Translations under genes and position numbers: made by a program
The notes under the pieces: generated by a model
The model's input: only the letters and a program-made list of their open reading frames with translations
The model's database searches: none
What the model was told of the DNA's origin: nothing
Part shown: positions 53,954-64,000 of the stretch, in pieces
Position numbering within the stretch: the stretch's first letter is position 1
Layout: every line of letters begins with the position of its first letter
Source: Volutella citrinella
Taxonomy: Eukaryota; Ascomycota; Sordariomycetes; Hypocreales; Nectriaceae
NCBI GenBank assembly: GCA_034401135.1
Contig: JAWZSP010000001.1
Location: 5,456,001-5,520,000, forward strand
Direction: 5' to 3'
DNA: 64,000 bases

Positions 53954-54784
53954 TTAAACGCCGCCCTTGGCTTTGGGGACATAGATGGGGTCTTTGGTGG
54001 ACTTGGGCGTGTCTATGGGTGGCTGGATCGCAATCTCGGCCCAGCCAGGACAGTTGTAGACGTGAAACTCGCGGTTCTCGTCGGCGAGCATCTTCCTCGC
54101 CGACACGTACGCCTTCCGGATGGCGTGGTGAGGGGATGGACACCACCAGAGGTACCAGTCGAACTCGGCGTATCCGTCGCCCCATCCCATGCCGTTGAAG
54201 TAGACGAACCTCCAGTTGATTGTCCAGCAAGACGGGAATCTGTTCAGCTCCCGATGCCACTTTGCGGCGTGTCCTTCAACCCACGGCCCACCCACTTCGA
54301 ACAAATTGTTGGCCTTTGTCCGGCACTTGATCCAGTTGTAGTTGCGCTTGTAGTAGTCGGACATGTTGAGTGGGCGATCGAACCACTCCTTTGTCACATT
54401 GAACTCTTTCTTGGGCTCTAATTGGGGGGGTGTCTCGGCCTCTGCTTTGGGCTGGGGCTCGGGTTTGGGCTCGGGCTCAGTCTGGGGCTGGGGCTTGGTC
54501 TTTGGCTTGGGCTCAGGCTTGGGCTCAGGCGTGGGCTCAGCCTTTGGATTCGAGCGAGGCTCTTGGTCAGCCTCGTCCTGAGCTTCCGAGCCAGGGAAAG
54601 ACGGATGCGTTGGAAGCGATGGAAGCATGTTGTAACCAGTTTTCTGCTTCTGCTCATCCGTCCTCGTCACGGTTTGCCATGTTTTGGCTGTCAACGATCT
54701 CTCCGGGGTCGGTGAAGGGACAGTCGCTCCCATCGCTAGTAGAGCGACGAGGAGCGAGATAACAAGACTCTTCTGCACAAACAT
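53954..54784 (-). CDS. Secreted protein with Pro/Glu/Lys repeats and a four-cysteine domain
   Basis: 276 residues, single exon. An N-terminal signal peptide is clear (MFVQKSLVISLLVALLAMGA). A linker follows, then an array of KPEP/KPQP-type dipeptides at about residues 80-120, then a C-terminal domain of about 150 residues rich in Trp and Tyr with four cysteines (in IKCRTK, PSCWTI, WWCPSP and YNCPGW), enough for two disulfides. Two N-x-S/T sites (NVT, NMS) could be glycosylated. I recognise no family. The design (secreted, low-complexity spacer, small cysteine domain) is that of cell-wall-linked or effector-like fungal proteins, but function is unknown. It stands alone between housekeeping genes and beside a dispersed repeat. 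Confidence 0.72.
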   Translation of the reverse strand: MFVQKSLVISLLVALLAMGATVPSPTPERSLTAKTWQTVTRTDEQKQKTGYNMLPSLPTHPSFPGSEAQDEADQEPRSNPKAEPTPEPKPEPKPKTKPQPQTEPEPKPEPQPKAEAETPPQLEPKKEFNVTKEWFDRPLNMSDYYKRNYNWIKCRTKANNLFEVGGPWVEGHAAKWHRELNRFPSCWTINWRFVYFNGMGWGDGYAEFDWYLWWCPSPHHAIRKAYVSARKMLADENREFHVYNCPGWAEIAIQPPIDTPKSTKDPIYVPKAKGGV

Positions 54785-55606
54785 GATGTTGTTTGCTGGC
54801 TTATTGTTGGAAATGTGTGATGGTTCGAGCAGGGGAAACTTGGGAGGTCGGATAAAATGGAAGGTCCAATAATAAGGAGAAGTTTCTAGAGGATCAAGTT
54901 GCTTGGCCGGTCTACCACTTTTTTATATACCTAGGTAGTTCATATGCTTTTGCAAAATCAGTTATCTCCGAAGCAGAGCACCTTGACGGCTTGGCTCTGC
55001 ATCCTCAGAGTGTCAAGTGGCCGGACACAGGCCTTGGAAACTAAGTTAGTGTAGCTCAAGTTCTGTGGTAGAATTTTTTACAAAATGGCATGCAATAAAT
55101 TCTCCATGCTTAAAATTTTGAAAGGTTATTGTGCAGGAAAGCGCATTGGCTTGTGGTTGGGAACAGGTCGACACAAGCTGTGAATTCGAGTCAAACTTTC
55201 ACAGCCAATTCACCATCAAGGTCACAAGCCACACCTTGGAGCCAAATCAAGCCACAGGCTGAGCCTTTGTCATCGTCATAAGCGATTGGCACCTGCACCG
55301 ACAAGGCACCCTAGCCACTATTATCCACCCGCTGCCTGCCTTCCTGTGATCAATCACTTGCTTCCTCCTTCAACAATATTCACGTCGCCCGTCGCGCTTG
55401 CCTCCCCGTCGAGCCCCCGCCCATTAGTCCCCGGACCGAACCGTTACATTCTTTACTAGCCCTCTTGAACGCGCTGCGCTTTTTGGCGCTCGACCGGCGC
55501 GTCTTCGCAACATCTGGCGCGGCCCCCAGGCCCTCGATTGCCATCTCACTTGGATTGTGAATCAATCGGCGCTTTTTTCTCTCGGTCCAGCGAGTCGGTC
55601 GGCATC
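54785..55606. promoter_or_regulatory. Divergent region secreted protein / TFIIF alpha
   Basis: About 820 bp, AT-richer near 54930-55140. It contains CCTAGGTAG near 54929 and a pyrimidine-rich likely leader before 55607. No gene is supported. Confidence 0.5.
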
Positions 55607-57719
55607 ATGAGCGCCTCACCTTCCGGTAATCCGAATGGCATAGCCAAGAGGGAGAAGGCAAACCCTCTGCGTCCGATGCGCAAGAAGCCACGCGCCAACC
55701 CTCTCGTGGCATCACGCAAACCTCCCCCGAAGCCCCAGTCACAACATGCGCAGGCAGGTTCGCAAAATGGACCGAAGCCAAGTGTTGAAGAAATGCGCAA
55801 GAAGCACGGCGGATGGTCTGAGCCGCCTCCCCCTCAACATACCGACATTCCCATCATGACCACCAAGAAGGCTCTTCTTGATGGCATTCGGTACCATTTG
55901 ATGAAATTCTCCCAGGCCAAAATGGGCGACAGTCCCGTGGATCCGGCCGACCAAGACGATTTTGCCCGACCTGTTACATTGCATAGACGAGATGCCCGTC
56001 AACCACCACCCGGCCGTGCAGTCAAAGTTGAGGTGCCTGAACAGACACCGGTTGATGAGCAGGAAGCAGAAAGGATGGCCCAGATCAAGGCGGAGCGAGA
56101 GGCACAGCGAGCTATCGACCAGGCAAAGATTGCTCCGGTGGCCAAGGATCTCAACCCAAAGAGGCCCAAGAAGCAAAAGGAAGACAAAACATCATTCAAC
56201 CGAGCACCAAAGACCGAGGCTGCGAAGAAGGAATCGGATTTGCGCTACGAAGAGGCACTTCCCTGGCATCTTGAAGATGCTGACGGGAAGAATGTCTGGG
56301 TTGGCAGCTATGTTGCCGCTCTTTCGGAGGCAAATGTCGCATTCATGATCGACAAATCGGTGTTTCGGATGGTCCCCCTGGAGAAATGGTACCGATTTAC
56401 TGCAAAACCCCCCTTTCAACCCTTCACGTTAGATGAGGCCGAAGCACTCATGAGCAAGAAGGTTGACGTCGGTCGCTGGGTCATGAAGGACGAAGAGAAG
56501 CGGGCGGGTCAGATGGATCTCGAAGCAACCCGACGTCTCCTCTCTGGCCGTGGTCAGATGATCAAGACTGAAAGCAACACTTTTCGAGCTGCCTCGAGGC
56601 TCGAAAAGATGGAGCATGATGAGATTGACATGTCGGGAGATGAGTTTCAAGACGATGACGAGGCTCCTCTGTTCGAGCGCAACGACGACGAGGACACTAA
56701 GGAGTCAAAGGACCGAGTCCGGCGAGAGCAGCTCGGAGCCAATCTTTTCGGCGACGGTGATGAGAATGAGGTTGACAAGGAATTGAATGAACAACTCAGG
56801 GAAGAGCTTGAGCGACAAAAGTATGGCAAGGCTACGAGGAAGGCACTCATCAAGCGTGATCGAGAAGACATCTATGAAAGTGATAACTCTGAGGATAATC
56901 CTTGGAGTAGCTCGGTAAGGCCTTCATAACATACCCGTAATGTGAGATGTCCGCTGACCAGACAAGTCCGATGATAACTCTTCAGACGATGAAGAGGACG
57001 ACAAGGAGAAGGAGAAGGAGAAGGAGGATGACAAGGATGACGACGATAAGAAGGAAGGCGATGGCAGGAATAAGGAAAAGGGCGCCAAGGGCACTTCCAC
57101 TCCACAAGGCAAGAAAGCAGGCGATGTGGGTAAGAAGGGCAAGTCTCTCAAGCGGGCTGGATCCCCAGCCCTCTCAGAGTCAAGTGGCAACGAATCATCT
57201 CGCAAGAAGCTCAAGAAGACAGCCACACCCGCCGCCGGCAGCCGTGCTGGTACGCCGCTGCCACAGGGAGGTCCCGCGGCACGGCGGCTCAAGATTGGAG
57301 CTGGATCTGGCAGTGACGGAGAGGCCACCGCCGGTGAAATGTCAGACGGTGCTGGCCCGAAGAAGAAGAGGCTCAAGATCGTCAGTGGCAGTGCTCGAGG
57401 CACGCCGTCGGCCTCCCGGGCTGGTAGCCCCGTTCCCGCACAGGGTGGTGAGTACCTAAGCAAGCACTTCCCACTTACCTCTCAGCTAACTTCTACCCAC
57501 CCAGGAGCCTCCCCCGGATCGCCCTCTGGCGCTGGCATCGAACCTTGGGAGATTTTGGAGAAGATCCCCGCTGACGGCATCATTATTACTGACCTGATCA
57601 AACAATTCCAGGGTCGCGTGGGAGAAAAGCCTGGCCAGATGCCCAAGTACGACTGGATCAAGCTGGTCAAGCAACTCTGCGACTATGGCCCCGACAAGCG
57701 GTTGCGTCGCAGGAAGTGA
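55607..57719 (+). CDS. TFG1: Transcription initiation factor TFIIF alpha subunit (RAP74/Tfg1)
   Basis: Large subunit of TFIIF, which binds RNA polymerase II, steadies the pre-initiation complex and stimulates elongation. Exons 55607-56914, 56967-57447 and 57505-57719 give 667 residues. The N-terminal dimerisation half carries LPWHLEDADGKNVWVGSYV and FRMVPLEKWYRFTAKPPFQP, the RAP74 hallmarks. A long acidic/Lys-rich, Ser-rich middle (about 430-590) is disordered. The C-terminal winged helix (IIITDLIKQFQGRVGEKP to WIKLVKQLCDYGPDKRLRRRK) is the segment that contacts the Fcp1 phosphatase. The second intron (57448-57504) is 57 nt with no in-frame stop. The ATG at 55607 (MSASPSGNPNG) was chosen; upstream frame to 55538 is probably leader. 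Confidence 0.92.
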
Positions 57720-58033
57720 GCGTTTGCAGGTCGTGTGACAGCAAACCGCCCTTGACTTGCAGCGAAGGTGCTCGCTCCTGCTTCTAGTTTAGCATGCACC
57801 ACCCGAAAACACAGTCATCAGTAGCTTTATAAGCTTTATAGCTTTGCAGAATTCCATATTTTGGATGGGGGGGTTCGCGGTTTTCACAGGACGAACCTGC
57901 CACTTGTAGCAACATGAAAGAAGTTTTAGAACCACATGCGAGATTCTCAATTTACATCGTGATGTTCTCGTTTGACCGTCTATTAACTCAAGGAGAAAAA
58001 GAAAGGGGGTATATTTCGTGACCTTTGATACGC
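57720..58033. other. Convergent 3' region TFG1 / BUD13
   Basis: A 314-bp spacer holding the two 3' ends; AT-rich, with a G-run near 57867. No gene is supported. Confidence 0.5.
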
Positions 58034-59023
58034 CTACTCATCCATCTGCCAAGAGAATTCCAGGTCTTTGTTCCTTTCCCGCCTGTTGATGGCCTTGAAT
58101 CTTTCTGCCTCAAAGCCATTTCCACGATCTACCCCGTCCCATCGGTAACCGGGCTTGATACCATAGCGATTTGGGGGTGCTGCACCGGCATAAAGGGGCC
58201 TCCGGCTCGACTTCTTGCCCTTGGACTTGGAAGACGTCGTTCCGCTCAAGAACTGCATCATGGGATCGTTCCAGCGCTCCTGCTCCTTGAGTTCCTGATT
58301 CATTTCCTCGTCATCAGCGGTTCGCGCAAACGTCATGAGCTTAGCATCCTCCAGCTTCTCACGCCGCGCCCGCGCCGCTTCCAGTTGCACGTCTCCCTTC
58401 AGGGCCTCCTTGGCCAGGCGTTCCTTCTCCTCCGCCTCGGCAGCGGCGCGTCGCGCCTCGGCTCGTTTCATTGAAATATCGATACGTCGGCCGGTAGCAT
58501 CTCGGTATACGGTTTCCTCCTCCTTTGCGGATTTGCGGTGGCGCTCAAAGTCCTCCTGCTCTTCGCGTTGCCGCCTTTTCAGTTGCGCAGAGACCGCGGC
58601 AGCACTCTGCAGGCCTGCGTGTGTTCCATCGCTCATTTTTACCACACTGGAGTCGTCGACAACGGGCAGCTCATCATCGGCATCCTTGGTTGCCTTGCTC
58701 TCGGCCGCCGCAGAGGCGAGGATCGCGTTTGCTGCGGCCTCGCCGTCATCGTTGGGCGCACCGCTTGCATCAGCCCCGACGGATTTCCAATTGCTCTTCT
58801 TCGCTTTTCGAAACTCGGCGGTTGATCCCGATACGGTTACTGGTCCATCATCGGCGTCGTCTTGTTGTGCGTTCGAACTTCCCCAGCCGCCATCATCGTC
58901 GGTGATGAGCAATCCGGCGCTATCGGAGGCACCTTTGCCTTTGCGCTTGCGCTTCTTGGATGAAGGTTTTGGGTCCGCGACTAAGTACCGTGACGCGAGG
59001 TAATCTGCTAGATCTGAGGGCAT
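58034..59023 (-). CDS. BUD13: Pre-mRNA splicing factor Bud13/Cwc26 (RES complex)
   Basis: Single-exon gene for 329 residues. Bud13 is the scaffold of the RES complex (with Snu17/Ist3 and Pml1), which joins the activated spliceosome and helps splice weak introns and retain pre-mRNA in the nucleus. The N-terminus [14 protein letters not shown] and the Lys/Arg patch are typical. A long charged helix (about 165-235, [20 protein letters not shown] and on) contains the conserved [12 protein letters not shown] block. The C-terminal family signature is [20 protein letters not shown] then [12 protein letters not shown]. It is convergent with TFG1 and divergent from TRS85. Confidence 0.93.
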   Translation of the reverse strand: MPSDLADYLASRYLVADPKPSSKKRKRKGKGASDSAGLLITDDDGGWGSSNAQQDDADDGPVTVSGSTAEFRKAKKSNWKSVGADASGAPNDDGEAAANAILASAAAESKATKDADDELPVVDDSSVVKMSDGTHAGLQSAAAVSAQLKRRQREEQEDFERHRKSAKEEETVYRDATGRRIDISMKRAEARRAAAEAEEKERLAKEALKGDVQLEAARARREKLEDAKLMTFARTADDEEMNQELKEQERWNDPMMQFLSGTTSSKSKGKKSSRRPLYAGAAPPNRYGIKPGYRWDGVDRGNGFEAERFKAINRRERNKDLEFSWQMDE

Positions 59024-59572
59024 GATCGCAATTGATTCATGGGCCAGCTATCTGGACAGTTACAATGGAAGTTTGCAGCACTGGAGGATTGGTACTTGAG
59101 ACTTGGCCGAACCCCGATAGAAGCATATACCTTGGAGCACTGGTACCTCCCTGGCGGTAGCTCACAGCATGGGATCTTGCAAAGGGCCCCTAAGCCTACC
59201 CGCAGCGCACTCCTTGCTAGCGCTCCGTTTTAGTGGTTCCGGTACCTGGCCTCGACGGGCTTGAGCTGAGGTGCCCCCTGTCCGCTCGCAAGCCGGTCAT
59301 CCCAACATTCGCTGGGGGCATCCCACCCTCCACTTAAGCACTAACTATCGCCATTACTCCTACACCAGTGCCGTCACCACCTCTTATTCGAGGCATGATC
59401 CCTGAAGCAGCTGTCGCAAGCTTCCTCCCCCTTATGTGGACGCAGCTAGACACCCAGTAAAGAGTATCATGCCGTGCCGGACCTCGGCGCTGCCACTCTA
59501 CTAATCTTCCCCTCACGAGCACGCCCTCTTGAACCTCGAAACTCCGAAGCGTCCGCCTTCGCCGTCGCCTTG
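59024..59572. promoter_or_regulatory. Divergent promoter region BUD13 / TRS85
   Basis: A 549-bp shared upstream region. The TRS85 frame is open upstream of its first ATG to about 59474 but contains no ATG there. No specific element was recognised. Confidence 0.45.
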
Positions 59573-61903
59573 ATGCCACAACCTCTCCAAGATGAGGCTT
59601 CGCCCACGGAACCGCTCCAGGCTTTGCCGGCGGCTGCCTCAGCTATGAACCTGACCAAGACGCGGCATTCCACCTCAGCCATCGAATCGTTGCCGCTCTC
59701 CCAGTCCGAAACCAGTCTGCCCTTTCGCCGCTCAAACCCCACGGCTGCATCGCTGTATGCGTCGACGCTCTCGCCCCCGGGTTCGAGATCCATATCCCCT
59801 GCCGGCCGCGGATCCCCGTCGCGCGTTCTGTCCAACACCGTCTTCGACTCCAGATCGAACAAGCCTCTATCCGACAACGTGGGAGATGTCAAATCAGGCC
59901 TCCTTGGCGTGATCCTCCGATCCTGCGCGCCTCACGTGGCTGTCCTTACTTCGGAAGATGCTGACGAGTTGATGGCGGAAAAGGGCTTTGGACATGGCCT
60001 GTGGGAGCTTCTGCGTCCCTTTGGCGAAGATATTCTCGGAAAGGTCACGATCCGGGATAGCAACGGACTAAGCAGGGCTGCCGAGGACTTCTCAGTTCGG
60101 TTCACCAAATTTGGGCAGAATATTGAGCATCCAGACCCTACTGTTGCAGGACTGAAGCAGCAGCCGGCATCCAAGGACCAGAATGCCGCTCAAGCTAGTT
60201 CTTCCCGGGATAAAGACTTTCTCTCTGGGGTCGAGGCGGTTGTCGACAGGCATCTGACATATGCGGAGGAATCTTTCGCAGCTGCCCCTCAACATGGCGC
60301 GCTATCAGGCGAAGGCACAGATGAAGACGACTTCTCCCCATACTATGCCCTGTACCTACGGCGACTACTCTCCGGGCTTTCGATATCACCCCACGAGACT
60401 TTCTCTCATCCTGTGGCTTGTGTGATTGCCATTACGTCGCGAAATCCGAACCCAATCGAGGAGCTGCGCAAGCTGTACGCAGATACAAACCAAGGGGACA
60501 GGCGACTCCCGCTCTGGGTGGATAGCGACTACCTTCGCTATTATGTCTTGATTCACGACGAGGAAAAGGATGACATCACGCGGTCCATGGGGTTGTTTGA
60601 GCAAATGAAGAGGCATTTTACTAACAACTGCCACCTTCTGAGGCTGCGGAGCGACCAAAGCGTGGAGACGGACGACGACAGCATCCCTCTCCCTCGCAGC
60701 GATTGGATGTCTGCACAAGAGGAGCTGGAGGACATCCGGCGGAGCGAGGATGATGAGGACTTCCAAGACCCAACCCGATACATATTTGACTCTGACGCAA
60801 CCGCCATTCGCACCTTTGTGAGAGAAATGGTCACTACGTCCATTGTCCCCAACATGGAACGCCATATTTCGATTTGGAACGATCAGGTTGCATCCCGACG
60901 CAGAGGCTTCACGGGTCGTTTTATGAATCTGTCGAGGAAATGGGCGTTTGGCGGCGGCTCCCGATCATCGTCTGGCGGTTCTGGAACGAGAGATACCTAC
61001 AACTCTGCCGGGTTCTATCCGGCCGAAGCACCAGAGGCCATTATGCGCAAGCTGGCTGACTATGCCTTCATGCTCCGCGACTGGAAACTAGCGCAGTCTA
61101 CGTACGATCTACTAAGGAGCGACTTTAGCGACGCCAAGGCGTGGAAACATCATGCCGCAGCCAACGAGATGGCCGCAATCAGCTTGCTCATCATGCCGCA
61201 GCCATTGACATCCAAGAGCCGCGCGGAGACAATTGACCAGATGCTTGAAGCTGCCTTTTACTCATACAACACAAGATGTAGCTCGCCCTACGGAGCCTTG
61301 CGCAGCTTGACGTTGGGCCTGGAGCTATTGCGCCTCCGAGGCGGCACTGCAGTAGACGACGCGGGTCGCTGGGGCATCCGCCTGCTCGAGTCCAAGATTA
61401 TGGGGCCAGTCGGCGATGCTCTATTGAAGGAGCGGTTGGCGGCCTGTTATGGGTCGAAACAGGGCGTGGGAAGTTGGCACTGGGGAGCCCGGCGACGTAA
61501 ATCTGGAGCGTGGAGCGTCCTGGCCGCCGACGCCTGGCTTCAGCAGTCCAAGCATATCCAGGCAAGGCGATGTCTAGATGAGGCGCAGCAGCGTTACTCG
61601 ACCCTTCCGCACGCCGATGGTATTGCGAAATTCGCGGCAGCGGATGACTTCATGGCATCATTACAGCGCAGCCTCGCCGAATCGCCAGATGCGTCAGACA
61701 TTGAGGACGGTGCGGCCGATCAAACCCAGGAGGAAGTGGACGAGGAGAGTGAGGCGCTCTCAGATGGTCGCCCGAGGAGAGCCAGCGCAGTTGGCATGAC
61801 GGGCTTGGAGACGGCGCCACTGCATGGGGACGCGATGGCCGCTGGCGCTGAGGCCGCGCCTACGGCAGCGGTAGGCGCTCAAGAGGCTTTTGAAGCACGA
61901 TAG
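59573..61903 (+). CDS. TRS85: TRAPPIII-specific subunit Trs85
   Basis: Single-exon gene for 776 residues of the Trs85/TRAPPC8 family. Trs85 directs TRAPPIII, the Ypt1/Rab1 exchange factor, to autophagy and ER-Golgi membranes. The N-terminal ~90 residues are Ser/Pro-rich. The conserved core starts GLLGVILRSCAPHVAVLTSE, followed by EKGFGHGLWELLRPFGEDI, HETFSHPVACVIAITSRNPN and the middle block WVDSDYLRYYVLIHDEEKDD. TPR-like helices (RKLADYAFMLRDWKLAQSTYDLLRSDF region) fill the second half, and the C-terminus is acidic and Ala-rich. The ATG at 59573 is the first in frame; one at 59645 (MNLTKTRHS) is an alternative. Confidence 0.9.
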   Translation: MPQPLQDEASPTEPLQALPAAASAMNLTKTRHSTSAIESLPLSQSETSLPFRRSNPTAASLYASTLSPPGSRSISPAGRGSPSRVLSNTVFDSRSNKPLSDNVGDVKSGLLGVILRSCAPHVAVLTSEDADELMAEKGFGHGLWELLRPFGEDILGKVTIRDSNGLSRAAEDFSVRFTKFGQNIEHPDPTVAGLKQQPASKDQNAAQASSSRDKDFLSGVEAVVDRHLTYAEESFAAAPQHGALSGEGTDEDDFSPYYALYLRRLLSGLSISPHETFSHPVACVIAITSRNPNPIEELRKLYADTNQGDRRLPLWVDSDYLRYYVLIHDEEKDDITRSMGLFEQMKRHFTNNCHLLRLRSDQSVETDDDSIPLPRSDWMSAQEELEDIRRSEDDEDFQDPTRYIFDSDATAIRTFVREMVTTSIVPNMERHISIWNDQVASRRRGFTGRFMNLSRKWAFGGGSRSSSGGSGTRDTYNSAGFYPAEAPEAIMRKLADYAFMLRDWKLAQSTYDLLRSDFSDAKAWKHHAAANEMAAISLLIMPQPLTSKSRAETIDQMLEAAFYSYNTRCSSPYGALRSLTLGLELLRLRGGTAVDDAGRWGIRLLESKIMGPVGDALLKERLAACYGSKQGVGSWHWGARRRKSGAWSVLAADAWLQQSKHIQARRCLDEAQQRYSTLPHADGIAKFAAADDFMASLQRSLAESPDASDIEDGAADQTQEEVDEESEALSDGRPRRASAVGMTGLETAPLHGDAMAAGAEAAPTAAVGAQEAFEAR

Positions 61904-62360
61904 CCTTGGGGCATTTGATTGGAATACATTTTAGACATTTAGAAGGATGAGCGTGTCAGCTACGTCGAGGCGGATACCGGACGTAAAATATAATGATCAT
62001 TCATGACATGCTGTATGAGTCTACCCGGTTTGGGGGGGACAGTAACTGGACCACTGCCCATTTAAACAATGCAGCAAAATATACAATCACGATGCGATCA
62101 ATTGCTCTTGTTTGGCCAAAGTCGAGGTTGGTAGGCTCCGGGGTGGTGGCGTCTGCCTGTCACTGGACCGACCACCTAAATGAGACGCGACCCGCGCGCC
62201 GCATTCACGTCATATCTCGATTCTCGAACCCTACCCACCACAGAACGCCAGCGTGCACAAGCATCGGCTCGACGCAGAACGCATTCTCTTTTTCTAAGCC
62301 AGGATACTCCAGATACGCTGGGAAACTCACCCACATCATCCTGGCTGTGCGTCTGCCGTC
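61904..62360. other. TRS85 3' flank and CHM7 promoter
   Basis: A 457-bp tandem spacer. The pyrimidine/CAC-rich part near 62215-62340 probably includes the CHM7 leader. No gene is supported. Confidence 0.45.
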
Positions 62361-63827
62361 ATGGGCGAGCTCGCTGACTACCTGATCAACCATGACGCCG
62401 GCTTCCGCAGGTAAGACATCAACACCCACCACCACTATGCGCCTTAGGATCATCGCATTTCTGATACGGCCTCCAGGGCTCGGCTGCCAGCGCTCTATTC
62501 CGACTTCCGCGCACAGCGAACACTCAACCCGGACGGCTACCACGCAAACGTGACGGCCTGGCGCCAGGCACTCGCACAGCTTGCAGCCGCCGGGCTCCTC
62601 TCTCACCGTGGGTCGAAACCGAAGCTCTTCGTCCTAAACATCGACAACAGTCTCCTACGATCCCTAGAGAACAAGGAACTCGGCCAACCACTAGCACTGG
62701 GCACGGTGGTCCGCGAGGCCGCCGCAGAGAGGGAGTATGTGGCCCTGGCAGACTTCAAGAAGTCGCAACAAAGCATATATCAGCGGGGCTGGTCAGAAGT
62801 CCCATGGAATCTTGTCGGCTGGACACTACGGCAGCTCGGTGTGGTAGATCCGGCGAGCGGGAGCGATAAACTACCTGCTGGAGAGTATGTTCTCGTGAAG
62901 AATCTGGAGGCAGCAGCCAAGGAGTTTGACGACTTGACGGCGGACAGTTCATCACGGTTTGATCGTGTCTTTACCAAATCCCAGTTCCAGAAGCAGTTTT
63001 CAGCAACTGTGGTCAAAGGCCAGCGACTCTCTGAGGCGGACTTGGAGGTCTTCTTGCAATTTCTTTCCAGGGACAAGGGCCTGGTCGAGTACGATGGGCA
63101 GACGGTCCGCATTGTCAGCAAGGGGGAGCAAGGGGGAATAACCAAAGAGGACATGGCCATCGCATCGCTCAAGGAACTCACCGAGAGTCTCAAGCACCAG
63201 ACCGATATCCTCAGCACACGCATCGAGGAACTCACTCAGGCCGCCAAGGATGCTGTCACGCGCAAGAACCGAATAGCTGCGCTCGGCGCCCTCAAATCCA
63301 AGAAGATTGCGGAGGCTTCGCTCGCTACTCGTTACGCAACACTCAACCAGCTGGAAGAGGTTGCATCCAAGATGGAGCGCGCCGCCGACAACATTCAGCT
63401 CGTCAAGGTCATGGAGTCGTCCAGCAACGCACTGTCGAGCCTCAACGCCCAGATCGGCGGCGCCGACCGCGTGGACAGCGTCATGGACCGCCTGCGCGAG
63501 CAGATGGCGGCGGCAGACGAAGTGGGAGCCATCATGGCGGAGTCGACAGGTGCCGTCGTAGACGAGGGCGAGATTGACGACGAGCTCGAGGCCATGGAGT
63601 CCCTGGAGCGCAAGAAGGAGGAGGAGAAGCAGGCTGCAGAGAAACTGGCGCAAGAGGCAGAGGAGGCAGCCAAGGCGCTGAAGGAACTTGGCGATCTTCC
63701 CCAGGCCCCTGTACACGAGCCGGCCCGGGAGAAGGAGCAGACGCCTACGTCAGAAACGGGAATAGGTAATCTATCGATGGGGGAGGGTGAGCGCAAGGCT
63801 GAGAAGGAAGCCATACCGGCGTCTTGA
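62361..63827 (+). CDS. CHM7: ESCRT-III-like protein Chm7 (CHMP7)
   Basis: Snf7-family protein of the CHMP7/Chm7 type, which works with LEM-domain proteins in nuclear-envelope sealing and nuclear-pore quality control. Exons 62361-62410 and 62477-63827 give 466 residues; the intron (GTAAGA donor, TTCTGATAC branch, CTCCAG acceptor) joins FR to ARLPALYSDF. The N-terminal ~200 residues form the ESCRT-II-like winged-helix half that binds membrane; the C-terminal half is a Snf7 helical domain (about 205-360: LTESLKHQTDILSTRIEELT, KNRIAALGALKSKKIAEASL). An acidic Glu/Ala-rich helix follows that may hold a MIT-interacting motif. The gene ends 173 bp before the window edge. Confidence 0.9.
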
Positions 63828-64000
63828 ATAATCACAAAGCACAATTGTAGAGTTCAGAGCGAACTGCAAGCGGCGTTGAAGGCATTTTCGTCATTCAGGG
63901 TCATTAATCTATCTATCCTTTTACATCCCCCAAGCCATTTACACACGGCATGGCCCCTGTCGGACCGCCTTACCTCCTCGGCGCCTCTCCTGAATACGGC

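Noticed and set aside
59474..59572. Upstream extension of the TRS85 frame
   Set aside because: Contains no ATG; only non-ATG codons could start it.
1..64000. tRNA genes, 5S rRNA, CRISPR arrays, intact transposases
   Set aside because: I looked for B-box-like and 5S-like words and for transposase or reverse-transcriptase wording in the translations and saw none; a tRNAscan or RepeatMasker run could still find small items.

Overview
The window is nuclear DNA of a filamentous ascomycete. The signs are GC-rich coding sequence, many 45-90 nt spliceosomal introns with CTAAC/CTGAC branch sites, single-copy eukaryotic housekeeping genes on both strands, and fungus-specific families (GT62 mannosyltransferase, Zn2Cys6 regulator, Sen34, Elp4). 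Protein wording and gene structures look like Sordariomycetes, probably Hypocreales; this is inference, since no marker gene was compared.

Layout. 1-11 kb, minus strand: FIG4 phosphoinositide phosphatase (3' end outside the window), a Gea/GBF1-type Arf-GEF, and the Anp1 mannan-polymerase subunit. 12-25 kb: Golgi apyrase Ynd1 (+), Hikeshi/Opi10 (-), a thiamine-type Nudix hydrolase (+), Rpb8 (-), Elp4 (+), Sen34 (+), a membrane RING protein (-), exosome subunit Mtr3 (-). 26.2-27.1 kb has no credible protein gene but carries a spliced-looking non-coding transcript with C/D-box snoRNAs in its introns. 27.7-33 kb, minus strand: a coiled-coil hypothetical protein, a HEI10-like meiotic RING protein, a Zn2Cys6 transcription factor. 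33-38 kb is a gene-poor 5 kb stretch upstream of that factor. 38-48 kb: Ula1 (NEDD8 E1 regulatory subunit, -), an MFS exporter (+), an Ydf1-like short-chain dehydrogenase (-), a PRPP synthetase with a large insert (-). 48-64 kb: an Asteroid/XPG-like protein (+), a Cid1-family nucleotidyltransferase split by a very large insertion (-), a secreted Pro/Glu/Lys-repeat protein (-), TFIIF alpha (+), Bud13 (-), Trs85 (+), Chm7 (+).

There is no gene cluster in the pathway sense. Functions do recur: Golgi and membrane traffic (Gea, Anp1, Ynd1, Trs85, Fig4, Chm7), transcription (Rpb8, TFIIF alpha, Zn2Cys6 factor) and RNA processing (Sen34, Mtr3, Elp4, Bud13, snoRNAs). Exon borders were placed by hand from splice signals, reading phase and family conservation; every multi-exon model closes in frame.

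The most interesting signals are (i) the snoRNA host gene at 26.2-27.1 kb, (ii) a 13-nt antisense match to 18S rRNA next to a D-box in intron 1 of SEN34, (iii) an extra segment of roughly 400 residues between the catalytic aspartates of the Cid1-family enzyme, and (iv) a ~150-bp dispersed repeat present at 44.7 and 53.8 kb.
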